From Achromobacter spanius (GTDB lineage: Bacteria; Pseudomonadota; Gammaproteobacteria; Burkholderiales; Burkholderiaceae_B): DNA of 64,000 nucleotides. The position numbers and the translations under genes were made by a program. Location: assembly GCF_029637605.1 (NCBI RefSeq), contig NZ_CP121261.1, positions 1,426,001 through 1,490,000 of the forward strand. The letters are read 5' to 3'. The notes beneath the pieces are model-generated. The model had not been told where the DNA came from. It saw nothing but the letters and a program-made list of their open reading frames with translations, and searched no databases. Positions 49,958 through 59,243 of this stretch are shown here, in pieces; the stretch's first letter is position 1, and each line of letters starts with the position of its first letter.

Positions 49958-52585
49958 TTAAGCGCCGATGCGCCGCTGCTCCACGCCCATATCGCGCCAG
50001 GCATCGCCGTGGCAAGTGAACATCAGGATTTGATGGCGCGTTGCCGCGTCGAACAAGGCGCGCTTCATGAAATCGCGGCGGGCATCGTCGGTGTGTACCA
50101 GCGCATCGTCCAGCAGCAGCAAGGTGGGCCGTCCTGCCTCGCGCAGCAGATCCGCATACGCAAAACGGGCCAGGATGCCCAGTTGCTCACGCGTGCCGAA
50201 ACTGAGCGCGTCCAGCAAGTCTTCGCCCTCGGCGCGACGCAGCGCGGTGGGCAGCAAGGCGTCGTCCAGCCGCAGCGCGGCGTCGGGAAACAGCAATGCC
50301 AGGTAGTGGTTCAGGCGTCGAGCCAGCGGCGCCTGCAGCCGCTGCGTCGCGGCGCTGCGCTTGTCGGTCAGCAGCTTTTGCAGCAGGTCCAGCGCGGCCG
50401 CGCGGCGCGACAGTTCATCTCGGCGGCGCGCCAGCCGTTCGCACGCCGCCGTGGCTTCCGACAGGCGTTCACCCAAGCCCTGCGCGCCGGCTTGATCCAG
50501 CTTGCCCTGCAATTGAAGGATGTCGCCGTGACGCTTGTGTTGCGCCTCGCGCTCAATGGCCGCTGACTTTTCATAGCGCTGGACGTCTTGCTCGGCCAAT
50601 TCGGGCCGGTGTTCCGCCAGCGCGGCTTGCGCCTCGCGCACCCGACGGTCCAGGTCGTCGTGTGCGCTGCGCACTTCGGCCAAGCGTCCGGCGCGCGCCT
50701 GCCGCTGCATGGTGCGTTCGGCGGATTGCATGTCGGCGGCGCGTGCCGTCGCCTGCCCTTCCAGCAATTGCGCGCGCGCCATGTCCGCATCCAGCGCACG
50801 CTGGGCAGCCGCCACAGAAGCTTCGGCCTGCTCGGCTACCGTCGTGGCCACACGCAAGGCCTGGGTGGCCGTGGGCAGGTCACTGTCGCCCGCCTGCTCA
50901 ATGGCGGGCAGCTTGGCCAGCCGTTCCAGCAACGGCACACGGCGGGCCAGGGCCTCGTCGCGCTGCCCACGCAATACGTCCACGCCCTTGGGCGCATGAA
51001 TGGCCAGCGTCTTGCGCATGCCATCAAGGTCCCGCAGCAACGCTGTATAGCGCGCATGGCGCTGTTCGGCGTCGGCCAGCGTTGCCACGCCCAGCCGTTC
51101 CAGCAAGGCGCCCCACGCCGCTTGCAGGCTACCAAGCTCGCGCTCCAGCGCCGGCAGATCCTGGCCGCCCGGTTCAATCCGGAAACGGCCCACGCCGGGC
51201 AGTTCCAGGTTGGCGGCGGACGTCAGCAGTACCTGGTCGGCGCCGGTCAGCGTCCGGCCATCCAGCGTTGCCTGGCGCCCTGGCTCAAGTTCGTACGACA
51301 AGCGTGTCGCGATGGCTTGCTGGCGTAGCTGCAGATTGGCCAGTTCACGTTCGGCCTTGCGCAGTGCGTCGATGTCGGCATCGGCGATTTCAATGCGCAA
51401 CGCTTCGGTCTTCAGCGTTGAGCCCTGTTCGATCAGTACGGTAGCGGCTTTGAGCGCGTCGTCCAAGCGTTCGACTTCGGCGTTCAACTGGGCCAGTTGG
51501 TGTTCGAGGTCAAGGCGGTCGGTAACGGCCTGCACGGCGGCCACCCGCAAGCGGGCTGCGTCAACCGCCGCGGCATGCGCCTGCTGTTGTTGCTGCGCGC
51601 GAGCCAAAGGCCCTTGCGCGGCGTCTACCCGGGCACGCGCGCCCTGCGCTTCCTGGACCAGCGCCTGGTAGTCGGCGTCGTCTTGTTGATCGCGACGCAC
51701 CTGGTCTTGCAGCAAGGCCAGCGTTTGTGCGGCCTGAGCCTGTTCGCGGCGCAGGCCGTCAAGCGCCTCGCGTTGTTTCGCCGCCGCCGCCAGCCGCGCG
51801 CGCGCCTCAGCGGCCTTGGCCTCAAAGTCTTTCCAGGGTTCGTTGGCCTGGGCGCGCTCGTGCTCGCGGCGCAGTTCGGCCAGGCGGTCCACGTCGGTGT
51901 TCAACTGCGCCATGGCTTGCGCGCAATCGTCGCGTTCAGTGGTGGCGCGCGCCAGGGCGTCTTCGGCGTCTTTATAGATGCCCTTGGGGCGGCCGTTGCG
52001 CGCATCCAGCAAAGCGGCGCGTTCGGTGGATACGCGCTCAAACAGGCGGTCGCCATCGCTTGAGGCCAGCTCGCCAGACAACTGCGTCAGCGCATCGCGC
52101 AAATGCGTGCCGGCATAAGACGCCGCCGCTTGCAGGTTGTGGCCGTCGCCTTGCTGAATCCATAACAAGCCGGGGATGCCGGCCAGGTCCGGCTTGCTTT
52201 GCCCCCGGCCCGGCAATTCGAAACCCAACAAGGCGGCCAGCGCGTTTTCGGCTTCTTCACCGTCCAGGCGCTGGGCGCCGTCGTCGATCAGCAATTCACA
52301 ACGCGCGCGCGACAGGAATTGCTTTTTCAGCACATAAGTATGGCCGGCATGCGCGAACGACAGCTCCACACTGGGCCGCGCACCCGACTCGCCATGCGGC
52401 GCCAGGTCCGCCACCTTGCTGGTGCTGTAGCGTTCAAGAAAGGCCGCGCGTATGGCGGCGGCAACGGTGCTTTTACCGGCCTCGTTCGCGCCCACGAACA
52501 GGTTCAAGCCGTCTTGCAGGCCGTCCAGCACCAGGGGTTGGCGAAACTTGCGGAATTCTTCAAGCGCGATCTTTGACAGTTTCAT
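49958..52585 (-). CDS. SbcC/YhaN-like SMC-type ATPase
   Basis: An 875-residue Rad50/SbcC-like ATPase. Walker A GANEAGKSTV at residues 32-41 and Walker B LLLLDDALVHTDDARR near the C-terminus flank a long coiled coil rich in Ala, Glu, Gln and Arg. A non-coiled segment around 420-470 (LDGRTLTGADQVLLTS...) interrupts it, and no CxxC zinc hook is seen, both as in YhaN. It should form an ATP-driven nuclease complex with the phosphoesterase encoded immediately upstream, whose stop overlaps this ATG by 4 bp. Confidence 0.87.
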   Translation of the reverse strand: MKLSKIALEEFRKFRQPLVLDGLQDGLNLFVGANEAGKSTVAAAIRAAFLERYSTSKVADLAPHGESGARPSVELSFAHAGHTYVLKKQFLSRARCELLIDDGAQRLDGEEAENALAALLGFELPGRGQSKPDLAGIPGLLWIQQGDGHNLQAAASYAGTHLRDALTQLSGELASSDGDRLFERVSTERAALLDARNGRPKGIYKDAEDALARATTERDDCAQAMAQLNTDVDRLAELRREHERAQANEPWKDFEAKAAEARARLAAAAKQREALDGLRREQAQAAQTLALLQDQVRRDQQDDADYQALVQEAQGARARVDAAQGPLARAQQQQQAHAAAVDAARLRVAAVQAVTDRLDLEHQLAQLNAEVERLDDALKAATVLIEQGSTLKTEALRIEIADADIDALRKAERELANLQLRQQAIATRLSYELEPGRQATLDGRTLTGADQVLLTSAANLELPGVGRFRIEPGGQDLPALERELGSLQAAWGALLERLGVATLADAEQRHARYTALLRDLDGMRKTLAIHAPKGVDVLRGQRDEALARRVPLLERLAKLPAIEQAGDSDLPTATQALRVATTVAEQAEASVAAAQRALDADMARAQLLEGQATARAADMQSAERTMQRQARAGRLAEVRSAHDDLDRRVREAQAALAEHRPELAEQDVQRYEKSAAIEREAQHKRHGDILQLQGKLDQAGAQGLGERLSEATAACERLARRRDELSRRAAALDLLQKLLTDKRSAATQRLQAPLARRLNHYLALLFPDAALRLDDALLPTALRRAEGEDLLDALSFGTREQLGILARFAYADLLREAGRPTLLLLDDALVHTDDARRDFMKRALFDAATRHQILMFTCHGDAWRDMGVEQRRIGA

Positions 52586-53706
52586 TTGGCGGCCCCCATG
52601 GCGCTTTCGCGCTGGAACCGCAATAACAAGCGCAAGGCTTCACCGGCAACCGCGGCCTGCTCGCCGTCGCCTTGCATGGTTTGCAATTGCGCGGCCACGT
52701 CGCCCACGTAACCGCTGGCGCCCAGTTCGGCCAAGTCGGCCTGGTCGGGTTCCAGCCGCAAGCCGGACAGGTCGGGCAGCAAGGCACGCACCTGCGCGGC
52801 TGCCTGATCCACGGCGCGTTGCAGCGCGTCCCAGGTTTCCATGTTGACGTGGCCTTGCACGTCCAACCGCAGGACATCATCGGCGCGCAAGGCCGCCAGG
52901 CGCTCGGCCAACGCCTGCGCATCGGTGGGCAGGCTGATGGTTTCCATCCAGGCCGACCAACGGTACTTGCCGATGGCGATGCGTTCGACCACGGGTGTGG
53001 CCCCCGGCGCATCGATCTGCACGTCCAGCACGTAGCCGGGTTCGTTGCCGCGAAAGCGATCCTGTTCGGGCGTGCCGGCATACCAGGTGTGCGCGTCGAT
53101 GGACAGGCAGCCGTGCCAATCGCCCAGCGCCAGGAAGTCCAGCCGGGCACGGGCGGCGCGGTCGGGCGCGATGGGGTTGGTCGCGTCGATGGTGTCCGGC
53201 AAACGGCCCGCCACGCTGCCGTGGGCCAGGCCCACGCGCACGCGGCCGGCTTCGGTGTCCAGCGTGTCGAAGGACTGGGTCACATCGTCGTAGGTATGCC
53301 GTTGGGTCAGCGGCGCGGCCAGCACGGCAAGGTTGATGGCGGGCAAGTCCACCACGCCGATGCGCGTAGGCACGTGCACGTTGGCGGGAATGCAGCCCAA
53401 CTGCGCGGCGCGGCTCCAGACGCTGTCGGCCAAGGCGGCGTCGTGGTTGCCGGCGATCATGACCCAAGGGCCGGCATAGGCGGCCATGGCGGCGAAGAGC
53501 CGGCGGATAGTGCGGTCGGACACGCCTTGCGTATCGAAGACATCGCCCGCGACCAGCACGGCATCCACGCGGCGTTCGGCGGCAAGCGCCGCGATACGGG
53601 CCACCACATCAAAGCGCGCCTCGGCCAGGATGGCGGCGTCGTCGGTTTCAAACTGGCCGTATTGACGGCCGATCTGCCAGTCGGCGGTATGCAGGAAATG
53701 AGTCAT
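52582..53706 (-). CDS. SbcD/YhaO-like DNA exonuclease (metallophosphoesterase)
   Basis: A 374-residue calcineurin-like phosphoesterase. Metal motifs: FLHTADWQIG (Asp9, His6), AGDVFDTQ, AGNHDAAL, and GLAHGSVAG then LGDWHG. This is the Mre11/SbcD/YhaO arrangement. With the downstream ATPase it probably processes DNA ends or hairpins; in Gram-positive relatives the pair is linked to repair. The ATG at 53706 starts the phosphoesterase domain. Confidence 0.88.
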   Translation of the reverse strand: MTHFLHTADWQIGRQYGQFETDDAAILAEARFDVVARIAALAAERRVDAVLVAGDVFDTQGVSDRTIRRLFAAMAAYAGPWVMIAGNHDAALADSVWSRAAQLGCIPANVHVPTRIGVVDLPAINLAVLAAPLTQRHTYDDVTQSFDTLDTEAGRVRVGLAHGSVAGRLPDTIDATNPIAPDRAARARLDFLALGDWHGCLSIDAHTWYAGTPEQDRFRGNEPGYVLDVQIDAPGATPVVERIAIGKYRWSAWMETISLPTDAQALAERLAALRADDVLRLDVQGHVNMETWDALQRAVDQAAAQVRALLPDLSGLRLEPDQADLAELGASGYVGDVAAQLQTMQGDGEQAAVAGEALRLLLRFQRESAMGAAK

Positions 53707-53779
53707 GCGCCGATTTTGGCATAAGCCGGCACCCGCCAAAGCTGCGGGATGCCGAATTGGTCACGCTTGCCAGGACGGC

Positions 53780-55081
53780 TCAGGCGCCCTTGCCGTCCAA
53801 CACCAAGGACGGGCTTGACGCCGCGCCGCGCTCGTAGCGCGAGATGCCCAGGCCGTCGGTGCGGATAGCGGGGCGCTGCCCCATCACCTGGTCGGCCACC
53901 AGCTTGCCGGAGCCGCAAGCCATGGTCCAACCCAGCGTGCCGTGGCCGGTGTTCAGGAACAGGTTGCCGTAACGGGTGGGCCCGACGATGGGCGTGCTGT
54001 CCGGCGTCATCGGGCGCAGGCCCGTCCAGAATTCAGCCTGGGCCACATGGCCGCTGTCGGGGAACAGGTCGTTGACGACCAGCTCCAGGGTCTTGCGGCG
54101 GGCGTCTTTCAAGCGCAGGTCGAAACCGGATAGTTCGGCCATGCCGCCCACGCGAATGCGGTCGTCAAAGCGGGTGACCGCGATCTTGTAGGTTTCGTCC
54201 AGGATGGTGGAGACGGGAGCGGCGGCCTCGTCTTTCATGGGGATGGTCAGCGAATAGCCCTTGACCGGGTAAACCGGCAGATCCAGGCCCAGCGGCTCGA
54301 GCAGGCCTCGCGTGTAGCTGCCGAAGGCGGCCACGTAGCGGTCGGCCGTCAAAACTTCGTTGCCCACGCGCACGCCGGTGATCTGGCCGCCCGCGGTGTC
54401 CAGGCCGGAAACGGTCTGGTTGTAGCGGAAGTCCACGCCCAGCGCAGCGGCCATCTCGGCCAGCCGTGTCGTGAACAGGCGGCAGTCGCCGGTTTCGTCA
54501 TTAGGCAGGCGCAGGCCGCCGGCCAGCTTGTGGATCGAGCGTGCCAGGGCGGGTTCGGCCGTGACCAGGCGGTTGCGGTCCAGCAGTTCATAGGGCACGC
54601 CCACTTCTTCCAGCACGGCGATGTCGCGCCGGGCGGCTTCCAATTGGGCGTCGGTGCGAAACAGCTGCAAGGTGCCGCGCGTGCGCTCTTCATAATGAAT
54701 GCCGGTGGACGCGCGCAGTTCGCGCAGGCAATCGCGGCTGTATTCGGCCAGGCGCAGCATGCGCTCTTTATTGACCGAATAGCGGTCGGCGGAACAGTTG
54801 GCCAGCATGGCGGCCATCCACTTCAACTGGTACAGGCTGCCGTCCAGGCGAATGGCCAAGGGCGCATGCTTCTTGAACAGCCATTTGATGGCTTTCAGCG
54901 GAATGCCGGGCGCGGCCCAGGGCGTGGAATAGCCCGGCGAGACCTGGCCGGCGTTGGCGTAGCTGGTTTCCTGGGCCGCGGCGGGCTGGCGGTCCAGGAC
55001 CGTCACGCGGGCACCCTGACGGGCGAGATAATACGCGGTCGTGGTGCCGATCACGCCGCTGCCAAGGACGATTACATGCAT
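53780..55081 (-). CDS. dadA: D-amino-acid dehydrogenase small subunit DadA
   Basis: A 433-residue FAD enzyme that oxidises D-amino acids such as D-alanine to 2-oxo acids, passing electrons to the respiratory chain. Seen: [31 protein letters not shown] (FAD-binding), [22 protein letters not shown], which is the DadA signature, and [17 protein letters not shown] at the end. ATG at 55081. It is divergent from an Lrp-family regulator. The partner alanine racemase (dadX) is not adjacent. Confidence 0.95.
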   Translation of the reverse strand: MHVIVLGSGVIGTTTAYYLARQGARVTVLDRQPAAAQETSYANAGQVSPGYSTPWAAPGIPLKAIKWLFKKHAPLAIRLDGSLYQLKWMAAMLANCSADRYSVNKERMLRLAEYSRDCLRELRASTGIHYEERTRGTLQLFRTDAQLEAARRDIAVLEEVGVPYELLDRNRLVTAEPALARSIHKLAGGLRLPNDETGDCRLFTTRLAEMAAALGVDFRYNQTVSGLDTAGGQITGVRVGNEVLTADRYVAAFGSYTRGLLEPLGLDLPVYPVKGYSLTIPMKDEAAAPVSTILDETYKIAVTRFDDRIRVGGMAELSGFDLRLKDARRKTLELVVNDLFPDSGHVAQAEFWTGLRPMTPDSTPIVGPTRYGNLFLNTGHGTLGWTMACGSGKLVADQVMGQRPAIRTDGLGISRYERGAASSPSLVLDGKGA

Positions 55082-55215
55082 GATTCTTTCCGTATTTGGA
55101 TTTACTCAGTTATTTCGGTAGTCTATGGCTCCAATCGCAGTGAAAAGCACTGATTATTTTGCTTTGACAGCGCTTTTTCTGGGGTGCCCCCTGTTTTCCG
55201 ATCGGCAAAAGTGAA

Positions 55216-55683
55216 ATGCGCGACCTAGACCGAATTGACCTGAAAATCCTGGAAATCCTGCAGCGCGAAGGCCGCATTTCCGTTACTGATCTGGCCGAGC
55301 GGGTCAGCCTGTCGGCCACCCCCTGTTCGGACCGGGTCAAACGGATGGAACGCGAAGGCGTCATCACGGGTTACCATGCGCGCGTCAATCCGGCGGCGTT
55401 GGGCAAAAACCTGCTGGTCTTTCTAGAGATCAAGCTGTCAGCCAAGTCCGGCGACGTGTTCGACAAGGTAAAAAAAGAGCTGCTGTACGTGCCCGAAGTG
55501 ATGGAATGCCATCTGGTGTCTGGCGATTTCGATTACCTCGTGAAGGCCCGCCTGACGGAAATGAACGAATACCGCCGGCTGTTGGGCGAAATCCTGAAGC
55601 GCTTGCCGGCGTCGGCGGAATCCCGCAGTTACATCGTCATGGAAGAAATCAAGGAAACCCTGTATCTGCCGGTGGATCGGTAG
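55216..55683 (+). CDS. Lrp/AsnC-family regulator, probable activator of dadA
   Basis: A 155-residue regulator. N-terminal helix-turn-helix (LDRIDLKILEILQREGRISVTDLAERVSLSATPCSDRVKRMEREGVI) and C-terminal RAM/AsnC ligand-binding domain (ELLYVPEVMECHLVSGDFDYLVKARL). Its divergent position 134 bp from dadA matches dadR/bkdR-like arrangements, so control of dadA by amino acids is likely. ATG at 55216. Confidence 0.92.
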   Translation: MRDLDRIDLKILEILQREGRISVTDLAERVSLSATPCSDRVKRMEREGVITGYHARVNPAALGKNLLVFLEIKLSAKSGDVFDKVKKELLYVPEVMECHLVSGDFDYLVKARLTEMNEYRRLLGEILKRLPASAESRSYIVMEEIKETLYLPVDR

Positions 55684-55821
55684 TGGCAACTTGGCCTCCG
55701 GGCAAGTGCCCCCACCGGATACGCGGTTTGTTACGGGCGCGCGCGCCCGCGGCTGCTATGCTGGCGGCCCTCTGACCCGTGCCGCCAACCCTGGTCCGAC
55801 CCCATTATCTAGTCCCTGCCT

Positions 55822-56499
55822 ATGACTCGCCTTTATAAATACTTCTTTCGCGGCCTGATTACCGTGCTGCCGCTGGCCCTGACGATTTACCTGCTTTACA
55901 TCTTCCTGGCGTGGACGGAAGCCGTGGCGCTGACGTTCCTGCGGCCCTTCATCGGCGGCTTCTACGTGCCAGGCATGGGGCTGGCGCTGGGCATCCTGGG
56001 CATTTTGGCCATTGGCTATCTGGTATCCAAGCAACGGGTGCAGAAGTTTCTGACCGTCGTGGAAATGCCCTTCACCAACCTGCCGGTGGTCAAGAGCATT
56101 TATTCATCGCTGAAGAGCTTTGCCGATTATTTTTCGCCCAGCTCCAAGAACACGGCGCAACAGGTCGTTATCCTGCGCGTGCCCGGTCAGCAATTGGAGG
56201 TGGTGGGCCTGGTGACTCGGCGCAGCATGGAAGGCCTGCCCGAAGGGTTTACGCAAGGCGACCGAGTGGCCGTCTATCTGCCCATGGGCTACATGATTGG
56301 CGGCTACACCGTGTTTGTGCCGCAAGACTGGGTGCAGCCCATCCAGATGTCGGTCGAGGAAGCCATGCGCTCGTCGCTGATCGCCTGGATGGCGCGCGCC
56401 GAGAACACCAGCCGCCCCACGGCGCCCCCCGTGACGGACACGCCCGTGGCGCCACCGCCGCCCCCGCCCGCCAACCCGAATAGCGGCGGCCCGGCCTGA
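55822..56499 (+). CDS. DUF502 membrane protein
   Basis: A 225-residue protein with two N-terminal helices (LITVLPLALTIYLLYIFLAW and the GMGLALGILGILAIGYLV region) and the DUF502 core VKSIYSSLKSFADYFSP with later VYLPMGYMIGGYTVFVP. Role unknown. The C-terminal tail is Pro-rich (PPPPPPANPNSGGPA). First gene of a run of four on the plus strand; the S4 gene follows 31 bp later. Confidence 0.87.
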   Translation: MTRLYKYFFRGLITVLPLALTIYLLYIFLAWTEAVALTFLRPFIGGFYVPGMGLALGILGILAIGYLVSKQRVQKFLTVVEMPFTNLPVVKSIYSSLKSFADYFSPSSKNTAQQVVILRVPGQQLEVVGLVTRRSMEGLPEGFTQGDRVAVYLPMGYMIGGYTVFVPQDWVQPIQMSVEEAMRSSLIAWMARAENTSRPTAPPVTDTPVAPPPPPPANPNSGGPA

Positions 56500-56530
56500 C
56501 CGGCTTTTCATCATTACATCCGCGCATCCC

Positions 56531-56758
56531 ATGCCCATTATTGAATTCACGCTTGCCGAAGGCAGCCCCTACATTGAGATCAACCAGCTCTTGAAAGCCA
56601 CCGGCGTCTGCGACAGCGGCGGCGCGGGCAAGATGATGGTGGCCGACGGCCAGGTCAGCGTGGGCGGGGTCGTCGAAACCCGCAAGACCGCGAAAATCCG
56701 AGCCGGCCAGATCGTCACTTGCGGCGACATCCGCATCGTTGTGCGAGGCCCGCAATGA
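56531..56758 (+). CDS. ybcJ: S4-domain RNA-binding protein, YbcJ-like
   Basis: A 75-residue single S4 domain: FTLAEGSPYIEINQLLKATGVCDSGGAGKMMVADGQVSVGGVVETRKTAKIRAGQIV. YbcJ-type proteins bind structured RNA, possibly rRNA. Its stop codon overlaps the start of the Mrr-like gene (ATGA), giving tight translational coupling. Confidence 0.92.
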   Translation: MPIIEFTLAEGSPYIEINQLLKATGVCDSGGAGKMMVADGQVSVGGVVETRKTAKIRAGQIVTCGDIRIVVRGPQ

Positions 56759-57330
56759 AACTCAAGATGGCCAAGAACTCCATCTTTGCCGTGCTGCTGC
56801 GCTCGCCGTGGTGGATGAGCGCGGGCGTGGCCGTACTGCTTAGCGCCGGCGGGTTTGCCGCGCTGCCGCTGGACTACGCGGCGATGGGCGTGTTCGCGGC
56901 AGTGCCGTTCGCGGTCATCGCCATCATGGCGGCCTACAAGCAGTTGCGAGCCCCGTCCGACACGCGCGTGCAGGCGGTCGCCGAAGCCACCGCGGCCATG
57001 CCCTGGGCCGACTTCGCCAACACCGTTGAAGCCGGTTTCAAACGCGACGGCTGCGAGGTTCAACGCCTGCAAACGCCGGGCGCCGACTTCGCCCTGAGCA
57101 AAGACGGCCACGTGGCGATCGTCAGCGCCAAACGCTGGAAGGCCGCTCGCGTTGGCGTGGAACCACTGCGCGAACTGCAAGCCGCGCGTGAGAAGCGTGG
57201 CGCGCGCGAAGCCATCTACATCGCGCTGGGCGACGTATCCGACAACGCCTGGAAATACGCCAAAGAGCAAGGCGTGTCGCTGATGACGGCGCCGGAACTG
57301 GCCAAGCTGCTGCGCGACCTGAAGGTCTGA
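56755..57330 (+). CDS. Membrane-anchored Mrr-like restriction-endonuclease-fold protein
   Basis: A 191-residue protein. Two N-terminal helices (about 20-37 and 43-61) are followed by a cytoplasmic domain starting PWADFANTVEAGFKRDGCEVQRLQTPGADFAL, with HVAIVSAKRW (Asp111 and Lys126 as the D...xxK nuclease pair) and AIYIALGDVSDNAWKYAKEQGVSLMTAPELAKLL, the Mrr_cat fold. The residue before Ala-Lys is Ser instead of the more common Gln or Cys, so catalysis is uncertain. Translationally coupled to the S4 protein. Confidence 0.8.
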   Translation: MKLKMAKNSIFAVLLRSPWWMSAGVAVLLSAGGFAALPLDYAAMGVFAAVPFAVIAIMAAYKQLRAPSDTRVQAVAEATAAMPWADFANTVEAGFKRDGCEVQRLQTPGADFALSKDGHVAIVSAKRWKAARVGVEPLRELQAAREKRGAREAIYIALGDVSDNAWKYAKEQGVSLMTAPELAKLLRDLKV

Positions 57331-57373
57331 GCCGCCTGCCCGTCGCGCCTTTGCGTTCCATCCTGATCTTCCA

Positions 57374-57778
57374 ATGACCTACCGCATCCTTGCCGACCTG
57401 GTGCTTGTCGTGCACGGGCTTTTTGTTGCCTTCGTGGTGTTCGGCGGACTGCTGACGCTGTGGCGGCCGCGCATGGCCTACTGGCACCTGCCGGCCCTGG
57501 TCTGGGGCGCAGTCGTGGTCGGCATGGGCTGGATCTGCCCCTTGACCCCGCTGGAGGTGTCGCTGCGCCAACAGGCGGGGCAGCAAGGCTACGCGGGCGG
57601 CTTCATCGAACATTATTTGTTGGGCATCATCTACCCCGACGGCATCACGCGAACCACGCAGATGGTGCTGGCAGCGTTGCTGATCGTCGGCAATATCGTG
57701 GTGTATGCGCTGTGGGTGCGCCGGCGCCGGCGCCGGCGTGCGGGGCGCAAGGCGCCGCAACGCCGGCCGGTCGAATAG
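57374..57778 (+). CDS. DUF2784 membrane protein
   Basis: A 134-residue protein with about four helices (ILADLVLVVHGLFVAFVVFGGLLTLW, YWHLPALVWGAVVVGMGWICPLTPLE and MVLAALLIVGNIVVYALW) and an Arg-rich C-terminus (RRRRRRRAGRK). The order and the CPLTPLE motif match DUF2784. Function unknown. ATG at 57374, 43 bp after the Mrr-like gene. Confidence 0.88.
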   Translation: MTYRILADLVLVVHGLFVAFVVFGGLLTLWRPRMAYWHLPALVWGAVVVGMGWICPLTPLEVSLRQQAGQQGYAGGFIEHYLLGIIYPDGITRTTQMVLAALLIVGNIVVYALWVRRRRRRRAGRKAPQRRPVE

Positions 57779-57810
57779 GCAAGGTCTGCAACCCATGCCT
57801 GGGAATGGAG

Positions 57811-57840
57811 TTTGTAAATCCGGGGTTTGTGAATCCGGGG
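57811..57840. repeat. Two 15-bp tandem units between DUF2784 and acyl-CoA dehydrogenase genes
   Basis: TTTGTAAATCCGGGG is followed immediately by TTTGTGAATCCGGGG. It lies in the short convergent gap and has no evident hairpin with a T run. Confidence 0.7.
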
Positions 57841-57871
57841 TTGCAACTCTGCGGATTACACGCGATGCGAA

Positions 57872-58999
57872 TTACAGACCGCGCGCGATCACCAGCCGCT
57901 GGATGTCGCTGGTGCCTTCGTAGATCTGGCACACGCGCACGTCGCGGTAGATGCGTTCGACCGGGAAGTCCTTCAGATAGCCATATCCGCCCAAAGTCTG
58001 GATGGCGGCCGAACACACTTTCTCGGCCATTTCCGACGCAAACAGCTTGGCCATTGACGCTTCCATCAGCGCCGGTTTGCCGGCTTCGCGCAGCGCCGCC
58101 GCATGCAGCACCATCTGGCGCGCGGCGTGGATCTGCGTCGCCATGTCGGCCAGGCGGAACGCCACGGCCTGATGTTCCATGATGGGCTTGCCGAATGCCT
58201 GACGATCGCGGGCGTAGTCGCGCGCGCATTCAAAGGCGGCCCGCGCCATGCCCACCGATTGCGACGCGATGCCGATGCGCCCGCCTTCAAGGTTGGCCAA
58301 CGCAATCTTGTAGCCCTGTCCTTCTTCGCCCAAGCGGTACGCGGCGGGGATGCGCATGTCTTCAAACGCGATCTGGCAGGTGTCCGACGCATGCTGGCCC
58401 AGCTTGTCTTCCACTCGCAGCACCTGATACCCCGGCGTGTCGGTCGGCACGATGAAGGCCGAGATGCCGCGCTTGCCGGCGTCGGGGTCGGTGACCGCGA
58501 AGACGATCACGGTCTGGCCGCTCTTGCCCGACGTAATGAATTGCTTGGCGCCATTCAAGACATAGTCGTCGCCGTCGCGGCGGGCGCGCGTGCGCAGGCT
58601 GCTGGCGTCCGACCCCGCTTGCGGCTCGGTCAGCGCAAAACCACCGATGTGCTCGCCGCTGGCGAGCGGCCGCAGGAATTGCTCTTTCTGCGCATCGTTG
58701 CCGAACTTCAGGATGGGCATGCAGGCGACCGAATTGTGCACGCTCATGATGGTGGAACACGCGCCGCTACCAGCCGCAATTTCCTCCAGCGCCACGGCGT
58801 ACGACACGTAGCCGCTGTCGTTGCCGTCCCATTCCTCGGGCACCAGCATGCCGAAAAAACCCAACTGCGCCATCTCTTGAATGGCGTCGGCGGGATAGTG
58901 GTGGTCGCGGTCCCAGCGCTCGGCGTTGGGCGCCAGGCGTTCCACGGCGAAACGGCGCGCCATCTCTTGAATACTGATTTGCTCTTCGGTCAACAGCAT
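57872..58999 (-). CDS. Acyl-CoA dehydrogenase
   Basis: A 375-residue FAD enzyme of the short/medium/branched acyl-CoA dehydrogenase family, oxidising acyl-CoA to 2-enoyl-CoA with electrons going to ETF. Seen: [72 protein letters not shown], catalytic-base region [17 protein letters not shown] and [13 protein letters not shown] at 58999 has AGGAGA 7 nt upstream, which rules out longer N-terminal extensions of the open frame. Not next to other beta-oxidation genes. Confidence 0.93.
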   Translation of the reverse strand: MLLTEEQISIQEMARRFAVERLAPNAERWDRDHHYPADAIQEMAQLGFFGMLVPEEWDGNDSGYVSYAVALEEIAAGSGACSTIMSVHNSVACMPILKFGNDAQKEQFLRPLASGEHIGGFALTEPQAGSDASSLRTRARRDGDDYVLNGAKQFITSGKSGQTVIVFAVTDPDAGKRGISAFIVPTDTPGYQVLRVEDKLGQHASDTCQIAFEDMRIPAAYRLGEEGQGYKIALANLEGGRIGIASQSVGMARAAFECARDYARDRQAFGKPIMEHQAVAFRLADMATQIHAARQMVLHAAALREAGKPALMEASMAKLFASEMAEKVCSAAIQTLGGYGYLKDFPVERIYRDVRVCQIYEGTSDIQRLVIARGL

Positions 59000-59165
59000 G
59001 TTTTGTCTCCTGGGGTTGCCGGGGCTGGCGCCGGATAGGCGCCGCCCGCCTTGTTCTGTGCGCCGCGTCAGGGTGTACGCACGAGGCATGGATGCGGCAC
59101 GGAGTCGAGAATACACCGTCGACCACGGGCGTGCGCCCAGGCTTTTTCGCATCAGGAATCTTTTA

Positions 59166-59205
59166 AAGTTGCGTGAATCTCGAAGATCGAATTATCATGC
59201 AACTT
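59166..59205. promoter_or_regulatory. Inverted repeat upstream of the thioredoxin-reductase-like gene
   Basis: AAGTTGC and GCAACTT flank 26 bp of AT-rich DNA, just upstream of the flavoprotein gene start. This is a candidate operator; no regulator gene is next to it. Confidence 0.35.
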
Positions 59206-59243
59206 ATTAAGTATCTTGATAAGCCATGAAGAGGAGTTTGCGG

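Noticed and set aside
49640..50566. Long plus-strand frame starting MNGSWSREWW
   Set aside because: It runs antisense into the SbcC-like ATPase gene and its free part is low-complexity Gly/Thr; the ATPase has clear motifs.
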